From positions 62,001-126,000 of the forward strand of contig JAUIBW010000011.1 of the NCBI GenBank assembly GCA_030427585.1: a stretch of 64,000 nucleotides of DNA. Direction: 5' to 3'. Shown here in pieces: positions 44,081 to 52,897 of the stretch (the first letter of the stretch is position 1; each line of letters begins with the position of its first letter). This DNA comes from Bacteroidia bacterium (GTDB lineage Bacteria; Bacteroidota; Bacteroidia; Flavobacteriales; Flavobacteriaceae). A model generated the notes under the pieces. The model was not told where the DNA came from, ran no database searches, and saw nothing but the letters and a program-made list of their open reading frames with translations. Position numbers and translations under genes: made by a program.

Positions 44081-44476
44081 ATGAATAATTTAAAATTTGG
44101 AAGTTATATAGGAATACTAGTTCTTTTTCTTATTTCTTGCGAAAAAAATCCTGTAAATCAGGAAGAAGCTACAATTTCTTTACAACATTCTGAAAAGTCA
44201 GAATTTACTAGCCAACAACCTATTCATAACCTTTTGTTTGAACTTTATGAAAAAAACAATGGGGTTTTCGAAATTAGGGATAGAAGAATAACCAGCGATG
44301 TTATTAACCGTTTTTTAATTACCATTGATCATGAGCCACTGAATGATTTAACAATAGATATAGATCAAACCATAGCGAAAGGTAAAAAACGTTGTACTAA
44401 ATGGAAAAAAGGAAAACGTTTTTGTGTTCAAAGAATAGGCTTTTTACATTGGAAATTCGGACGGGAATATCAATAA
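44081..44476 (+). CDS. Small lipoprotein of unknown function
   Basis: 131 aa. A lipobox LISC (cleavage before C20) ends a hydrophobic leader (IGILVLFLISC), so it is a predicted lipoprotein. The mature part is short and ends basic (GKKRCTKWKKGKRFCVQRIGF) with two cysteines that could pair. No domain was recognised. It is monocistronic, closed by a terminator at 44593-44628. Confidence 0.65.
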   Translation: MNNLKFGSYIGILVLFLISCEKNPVNQEEATISLQHSEKSEFTSQQPIHNLLFELYEKNNGVFEIRDRRITSDVINRFLITIDHEPLNDLTIDIDQTIAKGKKRCTKWKKGKRFCVQRIGFLHWKFGREYQ

Positions 44477-44592
44477 TTTGAAATTACATCAATAAAATAA
44501 TTTCTTCCCGCACCTGTATAATATAATCGAGTGATGATTTTTAGGAATAATTTCTTCGGAATTAAAGTAATCCAGAGTATTTTCATAATGCT

Positions 44593-44628
44593 AAGCAAGG
44601 CTTGCAATTTTACACGCCTTGCTTTTTT
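44593..44628 (+). terminator. Intrinsic terminator of the lipoprotein gene
   Basis: AAGCAAGGC, a loop, and GCCTTGCTT followed by a T run on the plus strand. It falls between the convergent lipoprotein and SCO1-like genes. Confidence 0.85.
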
Positions 44629-44631
44629 ATT

Positions 44632-45300
44632 CTATTTTTCCACCTTCAAAATAGTAATATCTTCTATCAATCGATCAATATCTTCTGGATTGGTCCCATC
44701 ATAAAATCCTCGAATACGTTTCTTTTTATCTACCAAAATAAAGTTCTCTGTATGTACCATATCATATGGCCCTCCATCTCCATCAGATTTGGCTGCCAAA
44801 TAGGATTTACGTGCCAAATCATAAATCTGTTTTTTATCCCCGGTAACCAGATTCCATTTAGCATCATCCACTCCTTTTTCGATAGCATATTTTTTTAGTC
44901 TGGCAACACTATCTATGATTGGTGTCACAGAATGTGAAAGCAAAAGTACATCGCTATCATCTCTTAACCGCTCCTGCACCTCTTTCATATGACCTGTCAT
45001 AATTGGACAAATTGTTTGGCAAGTTGTAAAGAAAAAGTCTGCAACATAAATCTTATCTTCATAATTTTTCTGAGTTACTTCTTCTCCATTTTGATTGGTT
45101 AATTTAAAATCTGGAATTTTATGATATTTGCGAATATACTGCACTGTACTATCTACCAATTCTGTATTCACCATATCAGGTTCATATACAGGTAAAACTC
45201 GATTGGGTTTGAGAATTGAATATATTATAGAAATAATAATAGCAGATAATACAAAAAGTACAATCGCAAAAAATTTGTATTTAGAAAAAAACTGAAGCAT
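44632..45300 (-). CDS. SCO1/SenC-family copper protein
   Basis: 222 aa. An N-terminal membrane anchor (about 10-29) is followed by a thioredoxin-like fold with FFTTCQTICP (C94 and C98) and H183 in PYDMVHTENFILVD, the three copper ligands of SCO proteins. SCO proteins deliver copper to the CuA site of cytochrome oxidase or act as thiol reductases outside the inner membrane. All ligands are intact. It is divergent from rseP. Confidence 0.92.
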   Translation of the reverse strand: MLQFFSKYKFFAIVLFVLSAIIISIIYSILKPNRVLPVYEPDMVNTELVDSTVQYIRKYHKIPDFKLTNQNGEEVTQKNYEDKIYVADFFFTTCQTICPIMTGHMKEVQERLRDDSDVLLLSHSVTPIIDSVARLKKYAIEKGVDDAKWNLVTGDKKQIYDLARKSYLAAKSDGDGGPYDMVHTENFILVDKKKRIRGFYDGTNPEDIDRLIEDITILKVEK

Positions 45301-45423
45301 AGTGATTTATTGTGCTTACAAAATTACGAGGATTATCACTTATAAAAAGGTCGTTTTCATTAAAAAAATCCTAAATCTACCGAACTGTATGGTAGTTTTT
45401 TTTCATATACTCTTCTAAAAGGT

Positions 45424-45431
45424 TACTTTTG
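45424..45431 (+). promoter_or_regulatory. TAnnTTTG -7 box of rseP
   Basis: The plus strand reads TACTTTTG 26 bp upstream of the rseP ATG, a perfect consensus match. A clear -33 TTG was not found; the region above is T-rich. Confidence 0.55.
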
Positions 45432-45457
45432 CGTGATTTAATTTTGAACAACGACTT

Positions 45458-46774
45458 ATGAGTCCATTTTTTATAAAAGCAATACAGTTACTATTAAGTT
45501 TATCTATTCTGATCGTATTACACGAATTAGGACATTTTATTCCTGCCAAATTATTCAAAACAAGAGTAGAAAAATTCTATTTGTTTTTTGACGTAAAATT
45601 TTCCCTGTTTAAGAAAAAAATAGGTGAAACTGTTTATGGTATTGGTTGGTTACCTTTAGGGGGGTATGTAAAAATAGCCGGAATGATTGATGAGAGTATG
45701 GATAAAGAGCAGATGGCTGGTCCACCACAACCATGGGAATTCCGATCTAAACCTGCATGGCAAAGATTGATCATCATGCTAGGTGGTGTTACTGTAAATA
45801 TCATCCTTGGATTCTTAATCTATATGGCAATTATATTTACATGGGGAACCAATTATGTTGGTTTTGATGATATGCCAAATGGTTTTGCCGTAGAAGATTC
45901 ATTTAAAAAATTAGGGTTTGAAGACGGGGATCGAATTCTTGAAATAAATGGCAAGACGTTAGAAGATGTAACACAGATCAATCATTATTTGTTTATGCGT
46001 GATGTCAAAAACATTAGTGTTTTACATCAAAATGGAAATAAAGAAACCATCCAAATTCCTGAAAACATAGGAACAACCATGTTTGAATCTGGAGTTTTAC
46101 GACCTTTTTCTCCTATAAACAAACCTATTATAGATAGTACGTATCTTGAAATAGCTGAGAAAGCTGGTCTTAAAAAAGGAGATAAAATAACTGAAGTAAA
46201 CGGAAAACCTATACAATATTGGCATGAGTTTAGAAAAACAATTCAAGAAAGTAAAGGCACTCCTATCGCTATAAATTATGTAAGAGATAATGAGACTAAT
46301 TCTACTTCGATAACTCCAAACAAAGATGGTCTAATTGGTGTTGTAGTTAAAAATGGGTATAAAGTTCAAGAAAAAAAATATTCTTTTGGAGAAAGTATTA
46401 CCAAAGGTTTTGATTTTGGATATTGGACTTTACATGATTATATAGCACAGTTTAAATATGTATTTACCAAAAAAGGAGCTAGCCAAGTAGGTGGATTTGG
46501 CGCTATCGGAAATCTTTTCCCCGATGCCTGGAACTGGAGAGCGTTTTGGGGAACCACAGCTTTTATTTCTATTATTTTGGCATTTATGAATATCCTTCCT
46601 ATCCCGGCATTAGATGGTGGTCATGTAATGTTTTTATTATACGAAATTATTGCAGGTAGGAAACCCAATGATAAGTTTATGGAGTATGCGCAACTTGCTG
46701 GCTTTATTCTTCTTATCGCTCTATTACTATTTGCCAATGGTAATGATATTTATCGAGCGATTTTTGATAAATAA
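45458..46774 (+). CDS. rseP: RseP-family site-2 protease
   Basis: 438 aa. The first membrane helix carries HELGH at 22-26 (zinc ligands and catalytic Glu). Two PDZ-like segments follow (NGFAVEDSFKKLGFEDGDRILEING and AEKAGLKKGDKITEVNGKPI). The C-terminal membrane part has NILPIPALDGGH, which holds the Asp ligand. RseP cleaves anti-sigma factors and other membrane-embedded substrates. The gene has its own promoter and a strong terminator, with no operon partner. Confidence 0.94.
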   Translation: MSPFFIKAIQLLLSLSILIVLHELGHFIPAKLFKTRVEKFYLFFDVKFSLFKKKIGETVYGIGWLPLGGYVKIAGMIDESMDKEQMAGPPQPWEFRSKPAWQRLIIMLGGVTVNIILGFLIYMAIIFTWGTNYVGFDDMPNGFAVEDSFKKLGFEDGDRILEINGKTLEDVTQINHYLFMRDVKNISVLHQNGNKETIQIPENIGTTMFESGVLRPFSPINKPIIDSTYLEIAEKAGLKKGDKITEVNGKPIQYWHEFRKTIQESKGTPIAINYVRDNETNSTSITPNKDGLIGVVVKNGYKVQEKKYSFGESITKGFDFGYWTLHDYIAQFKYVFTKKGASQVGGFGAIGNLFPDAWNWRAFWGTTAFISIILAFMNILPIPALDGGHVMFLLYEIIAGRKPNDKFMEYAQLAGFILLIALLLFANGNDIYRAIFDK

Positions 46775-46802
46775 GATTTTTATACCCTTTATTAAGAGAT
46801 CG

Positions 46803-46852
46803 AAATCAAGTCAATAAACCAGATCCAGTGATTTATTGACTTGATTTTTTTT
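46803..46852. terminator. Strong intrinsic terminator after rseP
   Basis: A 16-bp perfect stem (AAATCAAGTCAATAAA and its complement) with a 13-nt loop is followed by a T run on the plus strand. It closes rseP. Confidence 0.88.
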
Positions 46853-46893
46853 ACAGCCTAACCTAAAATAGCTTCTTTCATTTTTTAAATAGC

Positions 46894-46910
46894 GTCTCAC
46901 AATTTGAGAC
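46894..46910. promoter_or_regulatory. Palindrome GTCTCA-N5-TGAGAC (candidate operator)
   Basis: Perfect 6-bp arms with a 5-nt centre, 76 bp upstream of the double-glycine peptide gene. No T run follows. It looks like an operator for a dimeric regulator, which I cannot name. Confidence 0.45.
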
Positions 46911-46985
46911 CAATGCATATTAGTTTTACATCAGTTATCAATTAAGAGATAACATAAAATAATGTATCATTAAATCAATTAAAAA

Positions 46986-47153
46986 ATGAAAAACCTAATC
47001 GAGTTAACAAGTTTAGAAGCTAAACGTATTAATGGCGGTACTGAGCCACATTCTACAAATGTATATGATGATGGAACAGGTGGTGGATGTATTCCTCCAT
47101 TCTTCCCTCAATTTCCTAAACCATTTCCGGGAGGAGAGCCTATTTTATTTTAA
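46986..47153 (+). CDS. Double-glycine-leader peptide precursor
   Basis: 55 aa, too short for automatic listing. It begins MKNLIELTSLEAKRINGG, a leader with the L-x4-hydrophobic spacing and GG end typical of bacteriocin or RiPP precursors in Bacteroidota. The 37-residue core has one cysteine, GTGGG, and a Pro/Phe-rich C-terminus (PPFFPQFPKPFP). Processing would be by a C39 peptidase transporter, and none is encoded in this window. A palindrome upstream and a terminator downstream make it a compact single-gene unit. It could be a signalling peptide or antimicrobial; activity is unproven. Confidence 0.7.
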   Translation: MKNLIELTSLEAKRINGGTEPHSTNVYDDGTGGGCIPPFFPQFPKPFPGGEPILF

Positions 47154-47213
47154 ACGATTCTTATCTGGGTTTAAAAATAAGAAATACGTTTCTTATTTAA
47201 CAAAAACCAAGTT

Positions 47214-47249
47214 AAAAACCTCAACTACAAACATATAGTTGAGGTTTTT
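47214..47249 (+). terminator. Intrinsic terminator of the GG-leader peptide gene
   Basis: AAAAACCTCAACTA and TAGTTGAGGTTTTT pair across an 8-nt loop with a T run on the plus strand. Confidence 0.85.
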
Positions 47250-47348
47250 AATAAAACAAGCATTAATAATGCAAAATAATATTTATCAAATACTGAATAA
47301 ATAACTTGAAAAAATCAAAAAAATCTTTTTGAGATATAAAAAATAGTA

Positions 47349-47389
47349 TATATTTGCACTCGCAAAAAGAGAAAAACACTCTATATTTG
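47349..47389 (+). promoter_or_regulatory. Promoter of tRNA-Asn, two -7 boxes
   Basis: TATATTTG occurs at 47349-47356 and again at 47382-47389, both perfect matches to TAnnTTTG. A TTG at 47329-47331 lies 17 nt before the first. The second box is 12 bp from the tRNA 5' end, so the first is the better fit for a transcript with a leader; the second could add a start site very close to the mature end. Confidence 0.5.
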
Positions 47390-47400
47390 CAAAAATAAAT

Positions 47401-47474
47401 TCCTCCTTAGCTCAGTTGGTTAGAGCATTTGACTGTTAATCAAAGGGTCCTTGGTTCGAGCCCAAGAGGGGGAG
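47401..47474 (+). tRNA. tRNA-Asn (GTT)
   Basis: Cloverleaf: acceptor TCCTCCT pairs with AGGGGGA (with a T-G pair), D-arm AGCTCAGTTGGTTAGAGC, anticodon stem around CTGTTAA with anticodon GTT, and T-arm GGTTCGAGCC. CCA is not encoded. tRNA genes are common integration targets and an element-like gene module follows directly. Confidence 0.95.
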
Positions 47475-47652
47475 CTTAACAATCAAAGAGTTACACAATT
47501 AACAACGTGTAACTCTTTTTTATTTGCATACGATTTGCACAAAAACACTAATAATCTTAACAAAAAATAACAAGATATTAGAACAAAACTAACCACTCTT
47601 CATTTTCATTTTTTTCTTAATATTGATGAACGATTAGAACATATATTTAGGA

Positions 47653-48666
47653 ATGGAAATAAATCACTTGGACGATTACAACATAGAATTATCTAATATC
47701 TGGAATCATGAAAAAGAGATTTTTTTAGATGGTTTGCAGCAAAAAGAACAAAACAGGTACTTCATCGATCAGGAATACAATATGATCGATTTATATCATA
47801 AAGCAATCTCTCTTTGTCTTTACTATGGAAAAAGCTACTTGACAAAGGCGAAATCAGGAAATACATATTTAGAATTTCAGAAAATCTATAAAGAAAAAAA
47901 GTCGTTTAAAGAACGAATTAATCTGGGATGGTTTGATTTTAAAGGTGCTTTATATTACCTCCCTCAGACTATCATTATTCCTAGAGAAGATGAAGATTTT
48001 CATTTCTTTTTTGCACTAAAAGTTGATCAGTATGATGTAGATGTATTCAAACTGGATAGGTTTATAGGATATCAACTAGAAATGAATTTTGATTGGGATA
48101 CCACAGATTTAATGGTATTTCTTGAAAATCTGATAGTACAATACGATTTTATAAGTAAAAAGGTACGTAAAAAGTTAAAGAATCTAATAGCTGATATAAA
48201 AAAATTACCCCAACCCTCTCCTGGCGAAAAAGAGTCGGTATCTAAAATCTCAAAAACCAAAAGGACTCTTGATAGGTCTTATGTTCTTATAGCTTCTAAA
48301 ACTGATCCTAATCACTTTATCAAAAACAATCGAAAATTCGTCAATATTTTTGAGCAGCTTAGAGAACAAGACTACATTCATAAAGAGACTAGTTTTACCC
48401 AATTCAAAACTCTATTTTCAGAAAACCCTGTACTTCCTGAAAACCGTATTCATTGGACAGGAAAAAGTGTAGATTTAAAAGCATTCATAGATTATTTGTG
48501 TAAAAACAATAAGATTGAAAAACCTAATTCGGGAATTTGGAAACTTACCTCCCAATGTTTTATAGATAAAAATAAAAAAGAGTTTAATCCCCGAAAATTA
48601 GGAAATAGTGTTCCTTCTAACGATACTAAACTAAAGATAAAGAAATTACTTTCCATATTCCCGTAG
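47653..48666 (+). CDS. Element-associated protein (weak RteC-like C-terminus)
   Basis: 337 aa. Residues 1-190 are helical (YNMIDLYHKAISLCLYYGKSYL, KKVRKKLKNLIADIKKL). A basic linker (about 190-215) follows, and the C-terminal 80 residues read IHWTGKSVDLKAFIDYLCKNNKI ... WKLTSQCFIDKN ... NPRKLGNS, which resembles the C-terminal block of RteC-like proteins that control excision in Bacteroidota mobile elements. The resemblance is weak. It is the first gene after the tRNA and probably acts in the element. Confidence 0.55.
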   Translation: MEINHLDDYNIELSNIWNHEKEIFLDGLQQKEQNRYFIDQEYNMIDLYHKAISLCLYYGKSYLTKAKSGNTYLEFQKIYKEKKSFKERINLGWFDFKGALYYLPQTIIIPREDEDFHFFFALKVDQYDVDVFKLDRFIGYQLEMNFDWDTTDLMVFLENLIVQYDFISKKVRKKLKNLIADIKKLPQPSPGEKESVSKISKTKRTLDRSYVLIASKTDPNHFIKNNRKFVNIFEQLREQDYIHKETSFTQFKTLFSENPVLPENRIHWTGKSVDLKAFIDYLCKNNKIEKPNSGIWKLTSQCFIDKNKKEFNPRKLGNSVPSNDTKLKIKKLLSIFP

Positions 48667-48953
48667 CGATTCATAGTTTTCTTTTATAACATTATTCTTT
48701 GCCAATTTTAGAGCTCAACAATATAAAATTTAAAATCACTACTCTTTTTTGATGCACGGTGTTATATTTTTTATTCTCACTCTCCTCTACAACTCTAGTA
48801 CTACTGTACCCTAACAAAACCATGTACCATGCATCCCATGCAATGCCTCTCCATCCTGTTTTTTGCCTTAATATCCTTTGTTATTTAGCATCAGAATTCT
48901 AACAAAACAAAGCATTGCGCAATGCTCATTATTAATTATAAAATACACAAATA
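48667..48953. other. Gap inside the element module
   Basis: 287 bp between the RteC-like gene and the first HTH gene. Somewhat richer in C than the surroundings, with no coding frame, hairpin or exact promoter box that I can support. Confidence 0.4.
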
Positions 48954-49301
48954 ATGAGTGATGTATTAAAACCATTATATACTCTGACTATCGAAGAGTA
49001 TACCGAATTAAACAGAAGGATTATCAGACAACAATTACAAGAATTGTTGACAAACCAAGAGCAATTAGTAGTACAAAGGTCTAATAGAGATATCATTTTT
49101 ATCGATGAAGCCTGCCAAATCACTGGGTATAGTAAACCCACAATGTATTCTAAAATTAGTAAATATGAGATCCCGGTACTATCTCGTGGAAAACCATTAA
49201 CATTCTCCAAAAAAGTACTGATCGATTGGATTCATAATGGGAAACCTAGTGTCATAGAAGATCTGGAAGCAGTAACCTACCTTAAAACTCCTAAACGATG
49301 A
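48954..49301 (+). CDS. Helix-turn-helix protein of mobile element
   Basis: 115 aa. Residues 55-90 (IFIDEACQITGYSKPTMYSKISKYEIPVL) form a MerR/excisionase-type winged helix with the helix_turn_helix_17-like pattern seen in Bacteroidota integrated elements, followed by FSKKVLIDWI. It may act as an excisionase or regulator. It overlaps the next HTH gene by 4 bp (ATGA), marking an operon that runs to the primase gene. Confidence 0.8.
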   Translation: MSDVLKPLYTLTIEEYTELNRRIIRQQLQELLTNQEQLVVQRSNRDIIFIDEACQITGYSKPTMYSKISKYEIPVLSRGKPLTFSKKVLIDWIHNGKPSVIEDLEAVTYLKTPKR

Positions 49302-49540
49302 AGAATCCCAATGAATTAATCAATCCCGGAGCACTGTTCTTAAGTATAAGTGAGGTAGGAAAACTCTTTAGCCCACCAATATCGAGACAAAAAATAGCAC
49401 GACTAAAGAAGTCAGGGAAACTCCCTTTACAACCTATTAAACTCGAAGGGAACATCTTCTACTATAAGGCGCATACCATACAGCTTATTTTACAACTTAG
49501 TGAAATAGACATTAGCTATGATTTGGATGCTTCTGTATAG
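49298..49540 (+). CDS. Small HTH-like protein
   Basis: 80 aa. It has LFLSISEVGKLFSPPISRQKIARLKKSGKLPLQPIKLEG, another excisionase-type DNA-binding segment with a recognition helix rich in Arg and Lys. Pairs of such small HTH genes often precede primase genes in these elements. It overlaps its neighbours at both ends. Confidence 0.7.
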   Translation: MKNPNELINPGALFLSISEVGKLFSPPISRQKIARLKKSGKLPLQPIKLEGNIFYYKAHTIQLILQLSEIDISYDLDASV

Positions 49541-49694
49541 TCCCTCTCAACAAGCCTATCATATCGAAGAAATTGCACATAACACTCATATACCCAATAA
49601 TGGATATATCAGATTAAGAAGTTTTTACAGATATGATAGTGCTTTTGAGTATTACAAAATGTTAATCAAAGAAAATAATAATTATGGAAACTAA
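49527..49694 (+). CDS. Short ORF overlapping HTH and primase genes
   Basis: 55 aa (starts MLLYSPSQQAYHIEE). It begins inside the end of the 80-aa gene and ends 11 bp into the primase gene, leaving no gap in the operon. The tail FYRYDSAFEYYKMLIKEN looks helical and coding-like. Translational coupling is plausible; the function is unknown. Confidence 0.5.
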   Translation: MLLYSPSQQAYHIEEIAHNTHIPNNGYIRLRSFYRYDSAFEYYKMLIKENNNYGN

Positions 49695-51798
49695 TAAAAT
49701 TCTAAATAAAGAAAATATCATCAAACTAACCGACTCCCAAACCTTGTTGAATTATTACTTACAACCCTATTGTAGTCATGGAATCTTAAAGCAGGGAAAA
49801 CTTATCTCTAATCCATTTCTATCACAAAAGCAAAAAACACCTTCTTTCAATATCTACAAAAGTGCTTCCGGTGTATGGCGGTATAAAGATTTTGCAGATG
49901 ACAATTGTGATGGGGATGTCTTTACCCTGATCATGAAACTCAAAGGAGTTTCTTTTGTTGAAGCTCTACAACAGATCAATACCGATTTTAATCTTGGTCT
50001 GGGAGCTGCTACAAACAAAAAACCTCCCGAAATTCAATTTCATGCTGCATGGAATAAGGAAAATGCTTCCTATTGGAAGGATTATGGAATTATCCCCAAA
50101 CATCTAGAACACTTTAGAGTATTTCCTGTTTTAAAAGTAACGCGATACAAAAACAATAACGATTCTTTTCATATCCATTCTAGTTTACATAACCCCATCT
50201 TTGCATATCAGGTTTCTGATGAGTGTTATAAATTATATAGTCCGCTATCTGAAAAGTATAAATTCTCATGGATAGGGGACAAACCAGAATTTTACACGTT
50301 TGGATATTCTCAATTACCAGAGTCCGGAAACCAAATTTTTATCACTGGTGGAGAAAAAGATGTTATCAGTTTATCGGCCAGGGGATATCATGCTATTTGT
50401 TTTAATAGCGAGACCTCGCTTCCTCACGCTGGTTTAATACAAGAACTAAAAAAGCGATTTATCAGGGTTATTGTACTCTATGATATGGATAAAACAGGGG
50501 TAGCACAGTCCAGGAAAATTGCAGATAAGTTTCAGTTGTACAGAGCGACCTTACCGCAGCTATCTGCTAAAGATGGAAAAGACATTTCCGACTTTTTTAA
50601 ATGTGGAAAAACACTTTCCAGTGACACTATTCAAATTATTTCTCCACCTACACAAAAGAAAGAAAAAACTGCAAGTAAAAATCTTGTTCAATTACAACAA
50701 TTGCAGCAACAATTAAGCAAAGCTATTGCTTCAGAAATAAAGGAAATTCCATCATTAATTACCTATCAGCAGGAAGGAGTCGTATTTCTTCAAAGTGTAC
50801 ATGTTATTCAAGGGAAATCAGGTACGCATAAAAGCAGACTAGCGCAGACACTTTGCAGCGTTCTGCTTAAAAAAGAAGACTGTAATAATATCCTTTTGGG
50901 TTTTGAGCGTAATCCAGATATTCCCTGTCATGTATGCTATATGGATACCGAGCGTAACCTTGCTTATCAATTCCCTAAAGCCTTACAGCAAATTCAACTG
51001 GATGCAGGGTATTCCATAATGGAAAAACCAGTGAATTTCTCCTATACTTCTTTAGTGAATATTTCCAGGGTTGAGCGCTTTGGTGCGCTATGTGAATTCA
51101 TTGATGATGTGCAAACTCAATTAAAAGATAACCAACATCTCATTGTAGTGTTAGACGTCGTATCGGATTGTGTTATGGATTTTAACAATACGCAAGATAG
51201 TCTGTTACTTATTGATATGATCAACCAGCATATCAATCAAAAGCTGGTTACTTTTATAGCAGTGATTCATGAGAATCCAACTTCTACCGAAAGAAAACCC
51301 AGAGGGCATTTAGGAAGTGAAATTCAAAACAAATCTACTTTTACCTTTAGAACTGCTTTTGAAAACGAAAAACAACCAGAGCCCTCGGATATGATTCTGC
51401 TACATTTTCCTAAAAACAGAAATGGGAAAAGGCCCTTGCCTGCCACTATGGAATTCTGTGAAAATACCAAACGATTGATTCTAGCAGATTCCGATGTTTC
51501 ACCAACATCTTCAACGCTTCAAAGCAAAAAGGGAAACCTTGGAGAAATCATGGAATTTCTATCTTCCTACTTAGTGGGAATGATGTCTGGAAAAACACTA
51601 ATCGCTGATCTTTGCGAAACTTTTTCCTGTGGAAGTCGAACCATGCGGGAACGCCTTAAAGAATTATCTGCAAATTATTTTGAAATCCCTAATGCAGACC
51701 ATGTTCCCTGCCAGCTATCAAAAACCCAAAAAGGCAGAGAAGTTTTTTATTTTTTGCAGCCTATTGAAAACCCTATTTCTGAAATGAACAATGTCTAA
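49684..51798 (+). CDS. Toprim primase / AAA helicase of mobile element
   Basis: 704 aa. Residues 10-110 resemble the zinc-finger-less DnaG-type N-terminus (TPSFNIY, WRYKDFADDNCDGDVFTLI). A Toprim domain follows with E224 in TGGEKD and DMD at 267-269. A RecA-like AAA domain has Walker A GKSGTHKS at 377-384 and LIVVLDVVSD as Walker B. A short winged-helix end completes it. Such proteins unwind and prime DNA for element replication. It overlaps the 55-aa gene. The 56-bp palindrome lies 16 bp after its stop. Confidence 0.88.
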   Translation: METNKILNKENIIKLTDSQTLLNYYLQPYCSHGILKQGKLISNPFLSQKQKTPSFNIYKSASGVWRYKDFADDNCDGDVFTLIMKLKGVSFVEALQQINTDFNLGLGAATNKKPPEIQFHAAWNKENASYWKDYGIIPKHLEHFRVFPVLKVTRYKNNNDSFHIHSSLHNPIFAYQVSDECYKLYSPLSEKYKFSWIGDKPEFYTFGYSQLPESGNQIFITGGEKDVISLSARGYHAICFNSETSLPHAGLIQELKKRFIRVIVLYDMDKTGVAQSRKIADKFQLYRATLPQLSAKDGKDISDFFKCGKTLSSDTIQIISPPTQKKEKTASKNLVQLQQLQQQLSKAIASEIKEIPSLITYQQEGVVFLQSVHVIQGKSGTHKSRLAQTLCSVLLKKEDCNNILLGFERNPDIPCHVCYMDTERNLAYQFPKALQQIQLDAGYSIMEKPVNFSYTSLVNISRVERFGALCEFIDDVQTQLKDNQHLIVVLDVVSDCVMDFNNTQDSLLLIDMINQHINQKLVTFIAVIHENPTSTERKPRGHLGSEIQNKSTFTFRTAFENEKQPEPSDMILLHFPKNRNGKRPLPATMEFCENTKRLILADSDVSPTSSTLQSKKGNLGEIMEFLSSYLVGMMSGKTLIADLCETFSCGSRTMRERLKELSANYFEIPNADHVPCQLSKTQKGREVFYFLQPIENPISEMNNV

Positions 51799-51814
51799 AA
51801 ATTCGTTCAGGCAA

Positions 51815-51870
51815 TATCCATTCCACCCTGGTAAAGTAATATATATTACTTTACCAGGGTGGAATGGATA
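51815..51870. repeat. 56-bp perfect palindrome
   Basis: The two 28-bp arms (TATCCATTCCACCCTG... to ATAT and the complement) are exact reverse complements with no loop, centred between 51842 and 51843. No T run follows on the plus strand, so it is not a typical terminator. It lies just after the primase gene and could be a replication or resolution site; hairpin telomere sites of linear prophages have similar size, but no protelomerase is seen. Confidence 0.75.
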
Positions 51871-52081
51871 AAAAAATGCCAAAAAAATTCTTGTCCATGC
51901 AAATTAATTTGAATTATCCTGCTTTGTCACTTGTAAAATCTGTTTTTCTGGTCATCAAAAACAGGGGGATGTATCACACCCTATGTTAGTTTGCGTTATA
52001 TTCGGTTATATTACGTTCACTTATCAAAAAACACCATTTTTTCTGCATTTTTCCAGATACCTTTACCCCAAAATCACGCTT

Positions 52082-52438
52082 ATGGATAATTATGGAATCG
52101 ACCCTTGGACCAACAAAGAGTTTACCAAACACCGAAGTAATCAAAAATTTTCCTGTAAAGAAAATCAAATTCGTTACAACAATGAAAAAGCAAGACAAAA
52201 AAGAGAAGCAATGGCAGCCATTAACAGAACTCTCAATACCAATAGAAAAGTGTTGCAGTCCGTTCTTGGCGAAAATGAAAGAGTAAAACGCAGTAGGGAT
52301 TTTCTATTGGGGGCAGGATATCATTTTGGAGTATTTACCCATAGTATGAAAGTAGAAGGGGTATTATGGAATTGTGTATATGAATATGGAATTACCGCCA
52401 TAGAAGATCAACAGTTCATAATCGGTAAAATTGAATAA
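52082..52438 (+). CDS. Hypothetical mobile-element protein
   Basis: 118 aa from the ATG at 52082; an earlier Met at 51983 would add a non-coding-like stretch. The start, MDNYGIDPWTNKEFTKHRSNQKF, followed by a charged helix (NEKARQKREAMAAINRTL) and a beta end (YHFGVFTHSMKVEGVLWNCVYEYGI), is unrecognised. It follows the palindrome and precedes small membrane genes, so it likely belongs to the element. Confidence 0.6.
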   Translation: MDNYGIDPWTNKEFTKHRSNQKFSCKENQIRYNNEKARQKREAMAAINRTLNTNRKVLQSVLGENERVKRSRDFLLGAGYHFGVFTHSMKVEGVLWNCVYEYGITAIEDQQFIIGKIE

Positions 52439-52441
52439 GTC

Positions 52442-52690
52442 ATGCCTCTAAATCCTAACATACTCGATTGTTCTGAGTTGCAAATAGCACGTGATATCCC
52501 AAAAGAACTTTCTTTTTATCAAAGGCAATGCAATACGCTAACTCATCAAAACCATATCTACAAAAAGGCATTGCTAATAACCACGTCCGGTATTTGCCTT
52601 TATCTTATCTATAAAACGATACACCACTATGCAAAGAAGAGAAACCAAAAAATATCCTCAAAAAAAGAGAGTGCCAACCAATATAGATAG
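52442..52690 (+). CDS. Small membrane protein A
   Basis: 82 aa with one membrane helix (ALLITTSGICLYLIY) after a helical N-terminus, and a basic tail. It is 3 bp after the previous gene and overlaps the next by 62 bp in another frame. It has no known domain. Small single-span proteins at this place are usual in element modules of this type. Confidence 0.5.
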   Translation: MPLNPNILDCSELQIARDIPKELSFYQRQCNTLTHQNHIYKKALLITTSGICLYLIYKTIHHYAKKRNQKISSKKESANQYR

Positions 52691-52874
52691 GATTAGAAAG
52701 ATGGCTGCACAAAGTGAACCCTTCTTTAAAAAACCTGTAGTAAAGAAAATAACCAATACAATTATCATATCGGGTACTATATTCGGGGTTCTTTATATCT
52801 CTAAATATTTCCTTAGTGCCACTGCAAAAATGATACGGTCTTTTAAAGAAGTGAAAGATGCCTGTAAAGAATAA
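52629..52874 (+). CDS. Small membrane protein B
   Basis: 81 aa. A basic N-terminal part (QRRETKKYPQKKRVP) precedes a membrane helix (ITNTIIISGTIFGVLYI). It overlaps the previous gene by 62 bp, a long overlap that could mean a later start for this gene, for example Met 25. It has no known family. Confidence 0.5.
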   Translation: MQRRETKKYPQKKRVPTNIDRIRKMAAQSEPFFKKPVVKKITNTIIISGTIFGVLYISKYFLSATAKMIRSFKEVKDACKE

Positions 52875-52897
52875 TCCATTACCCAATAACGCCTCTT

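Noticed and set aside
47032..47238. 68-aa plus-strand ORF
   Set aside because: It overlaps the GG-leader peptide gene in another frame and runs through its terminator.
51983..52081. N-terminal extension of the 118-aa element protein
   Set aside because: The extra 33 residues look non-coding; the ATG at 52082 gives the better start.
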